Assembly (NCBI GenBank): GCA_016081115.2
Contig: JABTTQ020002836.1
Coordinates: forward strand, 558,001-622,000
Reading direction: 5' to 3'
Source of the DNA: Rehmannia glutinosa
Taxonomy: Eukaryota > Streptophyta > Magnoliopsida > Lamiales > Orobanchaceae
DNA: 64,000 bases
Part shown: piece by piece, positions 10,696 to 22,678 of the stretch
How positions within the stretch are numbered: position 1 is the stretch's first letter
Layout of the letters: each line of letters starts with the position of its first letter
Notes under the pieces: model-generated
Seen by the model: only the letters and a program-made list of their open reading frames with translations
Told to the model about the DNA's origin: nothing
Databases searched by the model: none
Position numbers and translations under genes: made by a program

Positions 10696-11580
10696 ATGGT
10701 TACACAACCGATCTCCATGGATTTTTCTCCAATTTCAATTATTGGATCAACTCCACACTTCATTCCGATCAGCGTTCGTCTTGATCATGGTAACTATCAC
10801 TTTTGGAAAGCTCAGGTGCTATCTACAATCCGAGCTCATGGCTTCGATATATATCTCTTTGGCACAATCCGTCCTCCGATGGAGTTTTATCCTGTTTCTG
10901 GTACTAGTACTTCTGAATTGGTTTCGAATCCTGATTATCAAATCTGGTTGCGACGTGATCAGTTCCTACGTAGTTGGCTTTTATCCTCTATTGTTGAATC
11001 AATGTTAAGCAACGTGAGTCGATGTCACCATGCTTATGAGGTATGGTCTGTGTTTGAAAAGTTATTTGTTACTCAATCCAAAGCTCGAGCAATGCAACTT
11101 CGTTTGTCTCTTCAGACTATGAAGAAAGACGATCTTATAATTGATAAGTTCATATTGAAGATGAAATATGTGGCTGATGATTTAGGTTCGATTGGGCACA
11201 CTATTACTAATGATGGATTAGTATTGTACATCCTTGGGGGGTTAGGAACTGATTATGAATCTGTGATTGTTAATCTAACTACTCGTGTTGATTATGTTTC
11301 ATTGCAAGAGGCTCAGTTTATTCTACAAACACATGAAATGCGTTTGCAAAATCAAGTTGTTATTGCTACTCATGCAATTATGCAATCCTCTGTTTTGCAA
11401 TCTCCTTCAGCTCATCTTGTTACGCATTATGATCATTCTCGAGGAAGAGGTCGATTTTCTAGGGGTCATGGTTGTGGATACCGTTTCCAACGATATAACA
11501 ATATTTGGCCTGTTTGTCAATTATGTGGAAATCCAAATCAACTAGCAAGAGACTGCCAGATGAAGTGTTTCAATTTCTGA
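10696..11580 (+). CDS. Copia gag polyprotein (element C), 294 aa
   Basis: The frame starts at ATG 10696 (MVTQPIS), the start also present in the copy at 46265. An upstream in-frame ATG at 10657 lies in the LTR/primer region and is unlikely. The protein has the Ale/Retrofit-type gag order: a DHGNYHFWKAQ-like N-terminus, the core about 90-240, a basic RGRGRF linker, and a terminal zinc knuckle CQLCGNPNQLARDC. The usual knuckle histidine is glutamine (codon 11539-11541), so zinc binding is probably lost. It belongs to a transposon rather than the host. The frame ends at a stop just after the knuckle, before any protease. Confidence 0.75.
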   Translation: MVTQPISMDFSPISIIGSTPHFIPISVRLDHGNYHFWKAQVLSTIRAHGFDIYLFGTIRPPMEFYPVSGTSTSELVSNPDYQIWLRRDQFLRSWLLSSIVESMLSNVSRCHHAYEVWSVFEKLFVTQSKARAMQLRLSLQTMKKDDLIIDKFILKMKYVADDLGSIGHTITNDGLVLYILGGLGTDYESVIVNLTTRVDYVSLQEAQFILQTHEMRLQNQVVIATHAIMQSSVLQSPSAHLVTHYDHSRGRGRFSRGHGCGYRFQRYNNIWPVCQLCGNPNQLARDCQMKCFNF

Positions 11581-12140
11581 TGATGTCCCAAGTTCCCAGA
11601 ATCCGAGTCCATTGAACCATGGTGATAAATACTCTAATTAACTTTGAAGTTGAGTACTTCAAAATTGATGAAGATCTTGAAGAATCAGCTGAGTCAGACC
11701 AAGAGGCGAGGGTTTTGGAAGAAAGAATGAAATCATGCCGATGAGGCTTCCACAACTCAATCTCCTGCCTGTGATGCTTCTAAAGCAACTAAGGCATCGA
11801 TATGTAAAAAGGAGAAGTCAACAGGTGCCAATGAAGTTGTTGAGACAATTGAGACCCAGTCAGCTCAGCACGCTCCCACAACTGCCCATGCCGATGAGGC
11901 TTCCACAACTGAGGAAAAAAGATCTGCTAGCCAAGGTTAAGAGAGAAGTTTTCCTGGAGGAGAAGCGGGAACTTCCACAGAAACTAGTGGCATGTTCGAG
12001 ATGTTACACTTTAGGTTCATCGAAGAGATCCCACACGAAGCTGAAACTGCAAAGGAAGTTGCTCGTTTTACAGTTCAAATAGACCCAGCTGACCTGCATG
12101 TTCCATTTCTCTTTCCTGAGGATTCAAGTCCAGAAGCAGC
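11581..12140 (+). pseudogene. Acidic/Ala-Thr-rich fragment inserted in element C
   Basis: Reading across frames gives a Glu/Ala/Thr-rich sequence in which the unit HADEASTT occurs twice (about 11734 and 11887). I do not recognise a domain. It resembles the low-complexity C-terminal parts of the extra ORFs in this window and interrupts the gag-protease order, so it is probably a displaced piece of such an ORF. Several stops break it. Confidence 0.4.
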
Positions 12141-12660
12141 AGACTTTTGACGTGCCTTCTGAACCATGTACGGGTCCTTGTTACTCAATTCCATTCTCCT
12201 TGTTCCTCATATTACCAAGAATTTGTTAAACATATCTCAATTCACCAAAGACAATGATGTCCTAATTGAATTTTATCATGACTGTTTCTTTGCTAAGGAC
12301 AAACACACTCACATGATATTATGGAAGGACTGCTTAAAGATGGATTGTATCAGCTTGCCCTTTCTCATCTCAATCATCTCAAATTCAAGTCTCCTTCCAG
12401 TCTTGCTATAGCACCCTCTCAGTCTTCCAGTTTGTCTAATGTTAATTCCATTGCTAGTTTCAATAAAACTCAATCTCTTTCATATAATGTTTATGTTGCA
12501 TCTTCTTGTAAACCTGATGTAAATATGTGGCACAGAAAACTTGGCCATCCATGCTCATCTGTTCTTTCTCATGTTATACACTCTATGAATGTTAAATCCA
12601 ATCTCATGCAATTACAGTTTTGTGATGCATGCAAACTTGGTAAATTTCATCAATAGCACT
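12141..12660 (+). pseudogene. Copia protease end and GAG-pre-integrase domain
   Basis: The segment contains an 'LVPHITKNLLNISQFTKDND' type stretch typical of the end of the Copia protease region. It is followed by the HHCC zinc-binding part of the integrase N-terminus (WHRKLGHP ... CDACKLGK, about 12526-12645) in two overlapping frames. It is Ale-like, matching the gag upstream rather than the RT downstream. Confidence 0.7.
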
Positions 12661-12719
12661 ATGCATCTCATCCCTCTAAATCCACTCATCCTTTTCAGCT
12701 TCTGGTTGAAGGATATGTG

Positions 12720-13420
12720 ATGCATGTCAGGAAGGAAATAAGATCAAATCATTTTTCAAGGATAAGCCAAGTCCATCTTCGATAACGATTTTACATTTAT
12801 GGCACATGGACCAGCTGAGCCAGCTAGCATAAGTGGAAAGAAATACACCCTAGTGGTGGTGATTGATTTTTCAAGATACACATGTACCAGTTTTATGTGT
12901 ACGAAAGAGGAAATATTGCAGAAGCTTTCTCAGTTGATGAAGAGAGTTCAAAATGAGAAAAGTCAACCATTATCAAGATAAGGTCTGATAGAGGAACTGA
13001 GTTTGTCAATGGGTTTACAACTCAGTATTGCATGGAAAATGATTTTGCTCATGTGTTATTAGTTTCAAGAACTCCACAGCAGAATGGAGTGGTTGAAAGG
13101 AGAAATAGAACTCAAGGAAGTTGCAAGGACTATGTTAGCATAAGCTGCATTGCCTAAGAGATTTTGGGCTGAAGCCATTAGCACTGTTTGCTATACTTAG
13201 AAAAGGTGTAAGATTAATAAGCAACTATCCAAGACCCTCCATGAAATTTGGACAGGAAGGTAGCATAATGTGGGATATTTTCACATCTTTGGAAGCAAGT
13301 GTTTTACTCAAAACAATGGCAAGGAAAATTTGAAAGCTTTGGATGTTAAAGCTGATAAAGGTATCTTTCTAGGATATTCAGCTGAAAGTAAAGCTTTCAC
13401 AGTGCTAAACAAAAGGACTA
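12720..13420 (+). pseudogene. Copia integrase core remnant (element D type)
   Basis: The plus-strand reading has 'KYTLVVVIDFSRYT', then across a frameshift RSDRGTEF and TPQQNGVVERRNRT, the hallmark blocks of a Copia integrase. Frameshifts and stops are frequent. The sequence type differs from the Ale-like upstream part, so a junction between two elements lies at about 12660-12790. Confidence 0.65.
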
Positions 13421-15290
13421 TGGTAACATAAGATTCTATCCATGTGGTTTTTGATGAACCTAATGTGAATGGAAAATAATAGAAGAGTTGGCTGAGAAAA
13501 TGAATCAACCAACTATCTAGAAGAGTCTTTATGCTAAAGCAACTCTTAGAAGATTCGATCCTGATGAGGATCAGTTAGTTGAAACTCAAAGAAAACTGGA
13601 AGGATTTCAGCTAAATGAAGATGATCAAGATGAAGATGATCAAGAAGAAGTTGTTCAAGAAAACTTAGCTGCAAGAAGGACCAATCCAACAGACTTACTC
13701 CAACCAGATGTGAGATGGATGAGATTCCATCCACCTGAGTTAGTCATTGGAAATGCAAAAGGAGTAAGGACAAGATTCAGGACTCAACATGAAGTTATGT
13801 TCACTTGTTCCGTTTCTCAAATTGAGCCAAAAGGATATATCACAAGCATTGGATGACACTTATTGGATTCAAGCTATGCATGAATAGCTGAATCAATGGA
13901 ATAAAGTTTGGGAATTAGCTCAAAGGCCTACTCACCAAAATGTCATTGGTACAATGTGGGTATTCACGAACAAGATGAATGAGGAAGGATTTGTTGTGAG
14001 AAACAAAGCAAGATTGGTATTACCAAGAGGAAGGTGTAGATTTTGATGAAACCTTTGCACATGTTGCTAGATTGGAGGTACTAAGGATGTTTCTTGCATA
14101 TGTTGCACACAAGAACTTCACAATCTATCTATTGGATGTAAAGAGTGCATTATTCAAAGTACTTTTAGAAGAAAAAGTCTATATGGAACAAGCTCTAGGT
14201 TTTGAGCAGAAAACTATTGGAGAGAAAGTCTATAAGCTCAAGGTAGCATTGTATGGTTTGAAACAAGCAACAAGAGCATGGTATGATACATTGTCTCAAT
14301 TTTTAATAGACAAGGGGTTTAACGAAGAAAACGTTGATAGAACACTCTATTTTGCTTGTTTAAATATATGTTAGTGACATTATCTTTGGATCCACAAACA
14401 AAGAGTTGTGTGACAAATTCTCAAACCTTGTGCAAGGGAAGTTTGAAATAAGTATGATGGGAGACCTGACTTTCTTCCTTGGTCTTCAAGTCAAGCAAAT
14501 GAAGGATGAGACCTTCATAGTCAAACCAAGTATACCAGAGATTTAATGAAGAAATTTAGTATGGAAGAAAAGTCATCTGTGAAGATTCCTATGAATACTT
14601 CTATCAAGATGGATATGGATGCAGAAGGTAAGCCAGTGGATCAGATAAGATATAGAGAACTCATTGGGTCATTGCTCTATCTAACTGCCAACAAACCAGA
14701 TATCACATTTGTAGTAGGTGTATGTGCAAGATTTGAGCCTGCTCCCAAAGTAATTTATATGACTGCAACTAAGAAGATTCTGAGATACTTAAAGGGTAGC
14801 AAAAAAGTTGGCTTATGGTATCAAAAGGAAGGTGGATTTAAGTTGATTGGATATTCATACTCAGACTATGCTGGATGTAGAGTTGGCAGGAAGAGTACAT
14901 CTGGTACTTGTCAAATGCTTGGGAATAGATTAGTTTCTTGGTTCAGCTAAAAACAAAATTCAATAGCTACATCTACAGATAAGGCAATATATATTGTTGC
15001 AGGCAGTTGTTGTGCCCAAGTCCTATGGATGTGGCAACAGCTGAGAGATTATGACATTGAAGAGAGAAATTCCGATTATGTGTGATAACACATGTGTTAT
15101 TATAATTACTCAGAATCTAGTATTGCACTCAAGAATAAAACACATTGATATCAGATATCATTTTATAAGAGATCATGTTGAAAAGAAAGAGTTAAGAATG
15201 AGAAGCAGTTAGCTGATATATTCACAAAGCCCTTGTATAAATCAAGGTTTGAAGAATTTAAGAATGATCTTGGATTGATTGAGCTATGTT
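13421..15290 (+). pseudogene. Copia reverse transcriptase and RNase H remnant (element D)
   Basis: A linker with 'RWMRFHPPELVIGN' (about 13710) precedes the RT: GTMWVFTNKMNEEG (about 13950), the palm region 14072-14374 (LDVKSALF, LYGLKQATRAWYD), and YVSDIIFGST at about 14369-14400, where the catalytic YVDD reads YVSD. RNase H follows (14546-14950 and on to about 15290), with SDYAGCRVGRKSTSG. Several stops and frameshifts make it non-functional. It is collinear with 47431-49050. Confidence 0.8.
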
Positions 15291-15810
15291 AATATGCTCG
15301 GAAGACTCATTCAGCAGAGTTAAAGACGGGAGAATTGTATTTCAAAAGAGTTTTGCTCGATCAGCATAGTAAATCAGCTTATTTAGTCGTTCATCAGAAT
15401 TGAGTTAGCTGAAAATGGAGTCTCCATCCGCAGACTAAAGGAAGAGAGAAGCAGAGTTAAGTCATCATTGAAGAAAGCTGACTTATTTATAAACTAAGAG
15501 ACAAAACGAGGCTGTTTGTATTAAAGCGGGAATGTGGTACAGTGAAAGTTTGTGACAGTTACCTATGATTGGCTATAAATGCTACTCGCATTAAATGAGA
15601 CGTGATTAATGCTTTTTGCACATTTTAATCCTAAACGCTGATCACATTTCAAATTTCGAGATCCTGAAATTGTCTCTTTGTATATCATATATATCCAAAT
15701 TTACTTTCTCTCTCTTCTCACTTTACATTTTTTAAGCATTTGAAAAACTCTCAGTATTCTCTCTGCGAAAAGCCTCTCAAAGTTATTCAAGTTATTTCAA
15801 GAAATCATCT
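15291..15810 (+). promoter_or_regulatory. Promoter-like leader between pol and extra ORF
   Basis: After the pol stop there are about 500 bp without coding signature. They contain GATTGGCTATAAATG (inverted CCAAT plus TATA-like, about 15569) and CATATATATCC (about 15688). A pyrimidine-rich leader then runs up to ATGGCACCTAAG at 15811. This would allow the extra ORF its own transcript; that is inference from sequence only. Confidence 0.35.
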
Positions 15811-17400
15811 ATGGCACCTAAGAAATCCACTTTTTATTTTGAAAAGCTAGCCAAGAAAGTGTACTCCGGTGCATTTGTTGACGCTGAAGGCCTTGTCAAG
15901 CAGTCTGCTAACACAGATAAGGCAAGGAAAATTGTTGGGCACCTGGAAAAGTCAGGTTTGATGAATTTTCTTTCCATGGAGATGGCCCAGACCTTTCAGA
16001 AAGAAGTTGCGATGTTATATGTGAATGATGATGTTCATGATGATAGCATTCACTCTTTAGTGAATGGAAAATATGTAAAGCTGGTTGAAAACAACTTGCA
16101 AGAGCCGCTATATCTCCCCAACACGGACTCACGGAGCTTAAGATTATGAGTTTGACTACATGAAAATCTGGAAAGAGATAGCCAAGAATGAGGTAGTTGA
16201 TAAGTTGAATCCTTCAGCTACCAAAACAACTATCATGGAAAGTACCACAAACTGATGGACGTGGTGGCAAAGTGTGTCGACATCAAGTTTGGGTCTTACA
16301 ATCAGCTATCCTAGACTAAGTTGATGGTGATTGTTGCGATCATGGAAGAATTAGAGGTGAACTGGAGTGGGTTCATCTTTGATAAATAATGCCAAAACAC
16401 TTAGAACGTCAAGCTAGAGGATGGAAAATTCAAGAACACCCCTGGGCTATGGGCTAGTCCTGGGGTATATGCAGGAGAAAAAGGGTGTGCCCCCTTCGCA
16501 AAGGGAAGTCCTTTCATGTCAACAAAAGGCTGCTTAAGGCGAACTTATTAGCTGCTCAGAAAAAGGCGTACGTAAAGAAGAAAGGCGCATCTAAGGGCAA
16601 ATCAGCTAAAAATGTTCCCAAAGAGACAACTGCCCATATACCCCCTCTTGAATCATCTCCCGTTGCCCCCAGAGTATCGAAGAAGCAAAAATAGCTCCGC
16701 CCTAGAAGATAACTTCCAAGAAGCAGAAGACTCAGGCCTCTGGTGGAATGAGGGGTGAAAATGAGTCAGTTGCCAAGGCTGCTGATAAGCCTGCAACTGA
16801 ATCACCTACAGCTAAATTAGCCATTTGTGTCATGGTTGAAGGTTCGAACAAGGAGGAGGAAGAAGTCCCCTTTGAGAAGCGCTCCAAGAGACGGCTTGTG
16901 AAGAAGTTTGTTGTAGCAGCCCCCGTTGAAACGGCTAAAACAGACATAGTTGTTGTTGTATCCTCAACAACCAAGTAAAATATAGAAAAAATTGTCGGTG
17001 ACACAACTGCACTTGCGATTGATAAAGTAGTTGTTGAGACAATTGCTTGAGGTGGTCCATCTTACCCCAAGTGGGAGAGGAACCAACTGCTGAAGACCCT
17101 GCTACCTATTATGAAGCAAGATCCCCAGCATATCCTGAGATTGAGGCTAGGTTGCATTTGTGGAGATTATGGAAGTTGAGCACCAGTAGAGGCCGATTTA
17201 TGAGGCCCTAAATGATCGAAGAGGAGGAATACCTTTTTGAATTCCTAGGCAATTCGTATGTTGTGTGTGCTCTAGATGAACTAAACTCCACCAATGTCAT
17301 TTCTAGAAAAACGAAGCGGAGAAGACAAAGGCTCTGGAGAAAGCTAAGGGTCCCCCGACTCACATTTGCCCTTTTTCAGATCCCAATATCCTAGAGAGTG
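15811..17400 (+). pseudogene. Retrotransposon extra ORF remnant (element D)
   Basis: It starts MAPKKST at 15811 and stays open for 112 codons, then continues in other frames to about 17400. The stretch with MLYVN, SLVNGKYVKL and LYLPN corresponds in spacing to the FYANM / FVNG / HFNVP pattern of the 462-residue ORF at 723-2111, suggesting the same PF20167-like family. A basic Lys/Ala-rich part (16485-16694), an acidic-basic part (16748-16978, VEGSNKEEEEVP then RSKRRLVKK) and a last piece (17212-17394) follow. Multiple frameshifts and stops make it dead. The copy at about 49510-51060 is more decayed. Confidence 0.55.
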
Positions 17401-18122
17401 CCTTCAGTAGTGGTGAAGATCAACCTATCGAGGGAGATGATGCTCTTATTATTTTAACTATAATAGAATTATTTTATGCATTGCACATTATCCTTTCTTT
17501 TGTTATTTTCTGTTGCTCTTAAATTTATATAGAAAAGTAGATGGCCCACTTTTAAAATTTGGCTCAGGCAAAAAAATTGATAGATGACGTAGAATCATAG
17601 ATATGTTGTTGGAGAGAGAAATGAAAGGTGTATGAAAGATTTAGAGAGAAATTGTCCTTTATGTAATGAAAATTGAATTGATTCTTAAACAACAAAGATA
17701 TATTTTCAAACAAGCAAAGAATATTTTATTATTCTTAAGGTAAGAAAATATAATATTTTATTAATTGGTATATATAGCTTTTATTCTACATAAACTTGAG
17801 GGTGACAGCTGCCTGCAAGACATCTTTCTGTCCTTATATATATTTGTGTATGTGTCAAGGAATTACAAAAAATGCTATATAAATCAAACAATAAATTATA
17901 TTAATATGTTTGCTAACCATAAATATGAAAATTGTTCCATCCAAAAGCACCATTTTTAATCAGGAAAAAAAAAGAAATTAATAAAAATTAAAGTCTAAAT
18001 TAAACTATTTAGAAAAACTACCAAATCATCATTCCCACCCACTAACGGATATCCAACAGTTAGTTTGTTTTTTATAAAACTGCAAAGAAATTAATTTCCC
18101 CTTTGTTTCTCCAACCCAAGTC
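17401..18122. other. Non-coding junction repeated three times in the window
   Basis: There is no gene. The start (about 17440-17500, with 'AGAATTATTTTATGCATTG') recurs at 51060 and 61229. The part from about 17700 to 18122 recurs at about 51310-51747 and 63279-63731, and inverted before 63250. It is the 3' flank of the REM genes. Confidence 0.6.
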
Positions 18123-21100
18123 CTAGTGCATATTGCCACGGATAAAACTGACGTTGAGGTATAAACGTCGATCTTCTCCTTGTACGAACTCGCAGATGCA
18201 TCTATCATCTTTTGCCACTAAATTCAATCTGCAAAGTCTTTTCCATCCTCCGGTGACTACCATCCTTCCGTCCTTCCATTTCTTGCACTTCGCACGAAAC
18301 TCCCTCTTTCTAGATTCAACTAGCGTAATCTCTTCGGTGAAGTCGATGTTGAAATCTTTGATAAAATCCATGGGAATAAACTATCATGACAATGAAAGTA
18401 ACACATTAAAAAATAAAATATCAAAAATAATTGCAATAATTAAAACTCTTAATTTTTTATATTAAAATACTCTATTATATATATCGTCCAATTGCATTTC
18501 AACAATTGCTATTATGTGTAAAATTAATTAGTTGATGTCTTATGTCACTACAAACAAAAAGGGAAATTGTGGCGAAAATATTATAAAGGAAAGATTGTAA
18601 TAGAAAATCCATATATTCGATCGAATCGTACCATAGAAAAAGAAAAATTATAATGGAAAGTTTAGTTATAATGTTAAGTACTTCTAAGATATGGTGGGTA
18701 CGATAAACCTTACCAAGTCAGCCTTTCGCGTTTGCGTTATTTTTGTAACAAAGTAAGGATTTATAGGTTGTTGGGCTAATCCAGCCTGGAAGATCTCCAC
18801 ACCATAGCAATCACGACTAGATTTTTTTTTGCGTGTGTTTGTACTAGTACCAGCGCCACCTTTTTTATTTATCACTAAGCAGATTAAGAGAAACCATGAA
18901 TAAGTGAATCACATGTTGCAAGAATATTGACAAGAAATATAAATATTAGAACATACACATATTAACTAGTTCTTGTGTTGACTCTTCATGTTTGATCTCT
19001 TGATTCCTTATCCGCACATCCTTGATCTCTTCATCGTCACCCATAACATTCTCATTGTCATCTGGTTCAGTGTCATCATAGTCATCATCACCATAGCCAT
19101 CACCAGAGTCATCATCATTATCCTTAGGATCATCATCAACATGTTGGGAGACCTGGTCCTGCTTTTCTAAATCCTCGCGCATAAATGGTGACTTTTTTTC
19201 AGTTGCAGATGTCCCAAACAATTTGACAAAAAACCAATTACCACAATAATATTCGAACACCAATATGTCTCCACTTGTAAGCAAATTATCACGTGCAAAC
19301 TTGACCCAACCATCAAGAAAGTACCAATAATCCCCAATTTTGCCCACTTTTACTGTCCACAAGTTGTTGTATCGATCTTTGAAGTATACTTTCTCTGGCA
19401 ATTCTTGTTTGAGGCTCCGAATAAATGATGGAGGAATTTTCTGAAGCACACAAAAAGTCAAATAGGTTTAGATGAAAGAGTAGATTCAATACACAATAAA
19501 TGAATTTTTACCCCTTTTATTATTAAAAAATTGGCGCATTACACGCGTGGTTTTTTTTTTAAAAAAAAAATTACAGATCAATTTTACATTTTTCAAAATT
19601 TCAAATAGATGTTCATAAAAAGAAATCACGTGATTGAAAATAGTAAATACATCGGTAATAAATATATTTCTACATGTTTATATTTAAAGTCACCATGCTA
19701 ATTAATATTGAAGAAAAAGTAAAACCTATGTTATATTTAATGACATCCTCTCCAAATACAAATGAAAAGGCGATAAGAAAAGATAAATAAGATAGACATT
19801 TCCATCTTTTATAAGTTGGTTATTTTGTTTTTACCAAGTGATAGAAGTTTATTTGGGCATTATTTACTTTTTTTTAAAAGAAAAAATACAAGGGGTTTAT
19901 ATGCTTTTTTTCTTCAAAACAGAGTGGGAAATATGCCCTTTTCAGAATCCATGGGAACAAAATGCTATTCACCCCTTAAAACATGCAACTTAAATATATC
20001 TCTGTTGTTCAAAATTTCTGATTAAAACTTTTTGACATTATAACAGGGATATATTAGTTAACAACCAACCATATCAAAGATGATTGGCATTAAGAAAAGA
20101 AATAAATATATAGTGTAATCCGCTAAATAATTCATACTTTGTGACATGCAAATTGTGAGATAAGACACGTTGATGTGTTTGTGTATATATATACAATCGC
20201 CACAAAAGTTTCTAATTAATTAGTAAAGTCAAATGCCTGACTATGGGGCGTCATGCTCAACTAGAGAAGTTAAACGGTCTTCGGGCTAAACAAGCCTGTT
20301 TTAAACTGGCTAACAATATTGGAAGCTAATTCTAATTTTAGCGGGCTTCGAGCTAAACGAACCACTATCGGGCTATAAGCCAAAAAATAAAAAATTTTAT
20401 ATATAAATCTAAAATTTTAAAATCGATTATATATAACATTTAAGTTTAACATTTTAAGTTAAACTATGCATCATAAATCAAATTCATACAAAGTTTCTAA
20501 TTACATTGTATTAACAAACTTATAAAATTAATTATTTTATGATCTAAATTCAGAAAACAAAATAATAATACTAATTAAAGCTACGCAGAATTAACATCTT
20601 TTTATGTAATTATTCATATGACTATAAGTTAAAATTTAAAAAATACATATCTAAATCTAAATTTAAACTAGAGCATATATAACATTTAATTTTAATATTT
20701 AAATTTAATCTATTCATTAAAAAACAAAAGTCATGTATAGTTTGTAATAATATTACATTAATAAAATTATAAAATTAGATTTAACACAATTTAGAAATAT
20801 AATTTATATACTAAATAATCTAATAAAACTACTTGATATTTTCTTATTCAGAATAAAAATCAAAAACTAAATTAAGTAATACATAAAATAAATAAAAAAT
20901 AAGTTTGTCAAGAAATATAGCTTGTTTAATAAAATTTAACTTAAAGATGAGGAGATGTGAATTTGAGAAATAAATTTACTAGTAATAAGTAATAAAATTA
21001 GATATAAGATATTAAAATTATATTTATTTTAAAAATTAAAATAGCGGGCTAGCGGGTTAGTCCGGTTAACCTTCGGGCTACCCCTAACCGGCTTCGATTT

Positions 21101-21854
21101 AAACGGTCCGGGCCAAAAAGACCCAGATTTAAACGGGCCAAAATTATTCGGCCCTAATCCTCCTTTTTTCGGTTTAAACGGTCCGAGCCAACGAGCCGCG
21201 GCCTTTTTAACATCTCTATGCTCAACAAATGAATAAATAACAAATCCTCTTTATAAAAAAACAATTCCTCTTAATGATTTGGTGCGAAAATGACAGTGAC
21301 ACAAACCCATTTTTCACAATTATTTAACAATTATAATTAGTTAGTACAATTACAAACATTTGAGTGTTCATAAGTTTTATTAGTATTTATATTTATTGAT
21401 GATTTCGTTTATTTAATTCGAATTATTGGAAACCCTAAAATAAAAAAGAAAAGAAAAAGATGATGAATTCATTAATTCAATTTAGTACTTGGTATAATAT
21501 TTTGACTCATTAAAATATTAAGTTATAAATTTTTCAATTCGATTCATTTCAGTTTCAATGAGCAACAGTCAGCGCTAATTACAAACAAATGCTCTATAAA
21601 TCAAAGAACAAATTATAGAAATCGCAACTATGACCAGTTTAGTGCTTTCAGGTATAAATATGTTAATTTGCTAAGCAGAATTAAACCCAAAAATGTTCCA
21701 TCCAAAAATACCATTTTTAATTGCAAAAAAAAAAAAAAAAAGAAAAGAGATTAAACGAAATTAAAGTCGAAATTAACATAGATAGAAAAACTACCAAGTC
21801 TTTCTCATTGATTTCAGCTATGAAGACCTTGAAGAAAGCAGGAGTTGTCGTCAT
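18123..21854 (-). CDS. REM-type double B3-domain transcription factor, gene A1
   Basis: Exons on the minus strand: 21854-21795, 19440-18957, 18859-18714, 18380-18123; they sum to 948 nt, 315 codons plus stop, without a break. All introns have GT/AG ends (phases 0, 1, 0). Residues about 5-95 form a first B3 domain (PAFFKVF, KIPPSFI, YWYFLDGWVKFARDN, GDILVFEY, FFVKLF). Residues 121-160 are very acidic (D/E-rich linker). A basic RKKK patch (191-194) precedes a second B3 domain (about 213-310: NPYFVTKI, LFIPMDFIKDFN, GRMVVTGGWKRLC, CICEFVQG). Proteins of the REM/VRN1 branch of the B3 family are nuclear DNA-binding regulators, often in reproductive tissue. The targets of this one are unknown. Intron 1 is 2,354 bp and holds a hAT element. 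A tandem paralog lies upstream at 22679-24514 and a broken duplicate at 51748-54769. Confidence 0.85.
20262..21218. mobile_element. hAT-type non-autonomous transposon in intron 1 of REM gene A1
   Basis: It is 957 bp with terminal inverted repeats TAGAGAAGTTAAACGG / TAGAGATGTTAAAAAGG. A perfect 8-bp target duplication, TGCTCAAC, lies at 20254-20261 and 21219-21226. Eight-bp duplications and TA-G ends are hAT features. It has no transposase ORF. GC-rich 'cgggctaa/cggtccgggcc' subterminal repeats flank an AT-rich centre. Confidence 0.85.
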
Positions 21855-22678
21855 CCTTCTTGTTGAAATTAAATCTGATTAAAAACTAACTCAGATAGAA
21901 AATGAAAAAGGGGACTAATTAATTTGTGGATTGGGATTTGAGGTTATTAAAAAAGGGGCTAATTAATTTGTGGATTGCCTGCTGAGAATTGTGTTGGAAT
22001 TGTCAAAGTGTGAGGAGATTTAGATTTAAATAATAAATAAATGACATACGATTTTTGGAAATAAAATGAATTGGGCCATGCCATTAATTTTTTCACTCGT
22101 GCAGGTTGGAATATTGGAGAAGAAAAGTAAATAAAATTGAGGAGATTTTTTACCTTTTATGTGACATGGATATAGATAATTAATAAGGTAAAATCATTAA
22201 TTTTAGATTTCTTTTAAATTTTTGTTTCCATTTTGTGTCGCATTGTCCAACGTTCGGGAACTATACCTTTGAATTAATTTGAATTATTTATGAAATAAGG
22301 TGCATATTTAAAACCTTATTTTGCAGAAGTGTGTTTTTTTATGAAACACTTGGCAATATATATAGATGTGTTAAAAAATCGATATTGAAAAATCCACTCG
22401 TAATGGACTTATTATTCGAGAAGTGAAGCCCGGTTCCCCTTAAAAGTCCACATTACTAATTTAAAAATACAAATTCATCATGACGAACTATTATAATGTA
22501 TAGCACAATAACTGCAAGTAATTTCTAAAAATTCATAGCAATATCTGTTGGATTTTTAAAACATTTTATACCAAGTTAAATGAGTGACACAACCATAATT
22601 ATGATTCCATCACAAGTCCATACTTTCCTGCGCATAACTTTTCGATAAAAGCTTAAAGAATATCTTTTTACCCTAGTT
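21855..22678. promoter_or_regulatory. Intergenic region between REM genes A1 and A2
   Basis: About 820 bp separate the A1 start codon from the A2 stop codon, so the A1 promoter must lie here. An imperfect direct repeat, 'GGGGACTAATTAATTTGTGGATTG', occurs at about 21911 and 21955. I see no clear single TATA box. It is collinear with 54770-55592. Confidence 0.4.

Noticed and set aside
18546..18600. CACTACAAACAAAAAGGG in intron 3 of REM gene A1 (also near 52171 and, inverted, 62395) as a CACTA end
   Set aside because: Only the first eight bases match a CACTA terminus. There are no clear subterminal repeats and no second end; it may be chance or an old fragment.
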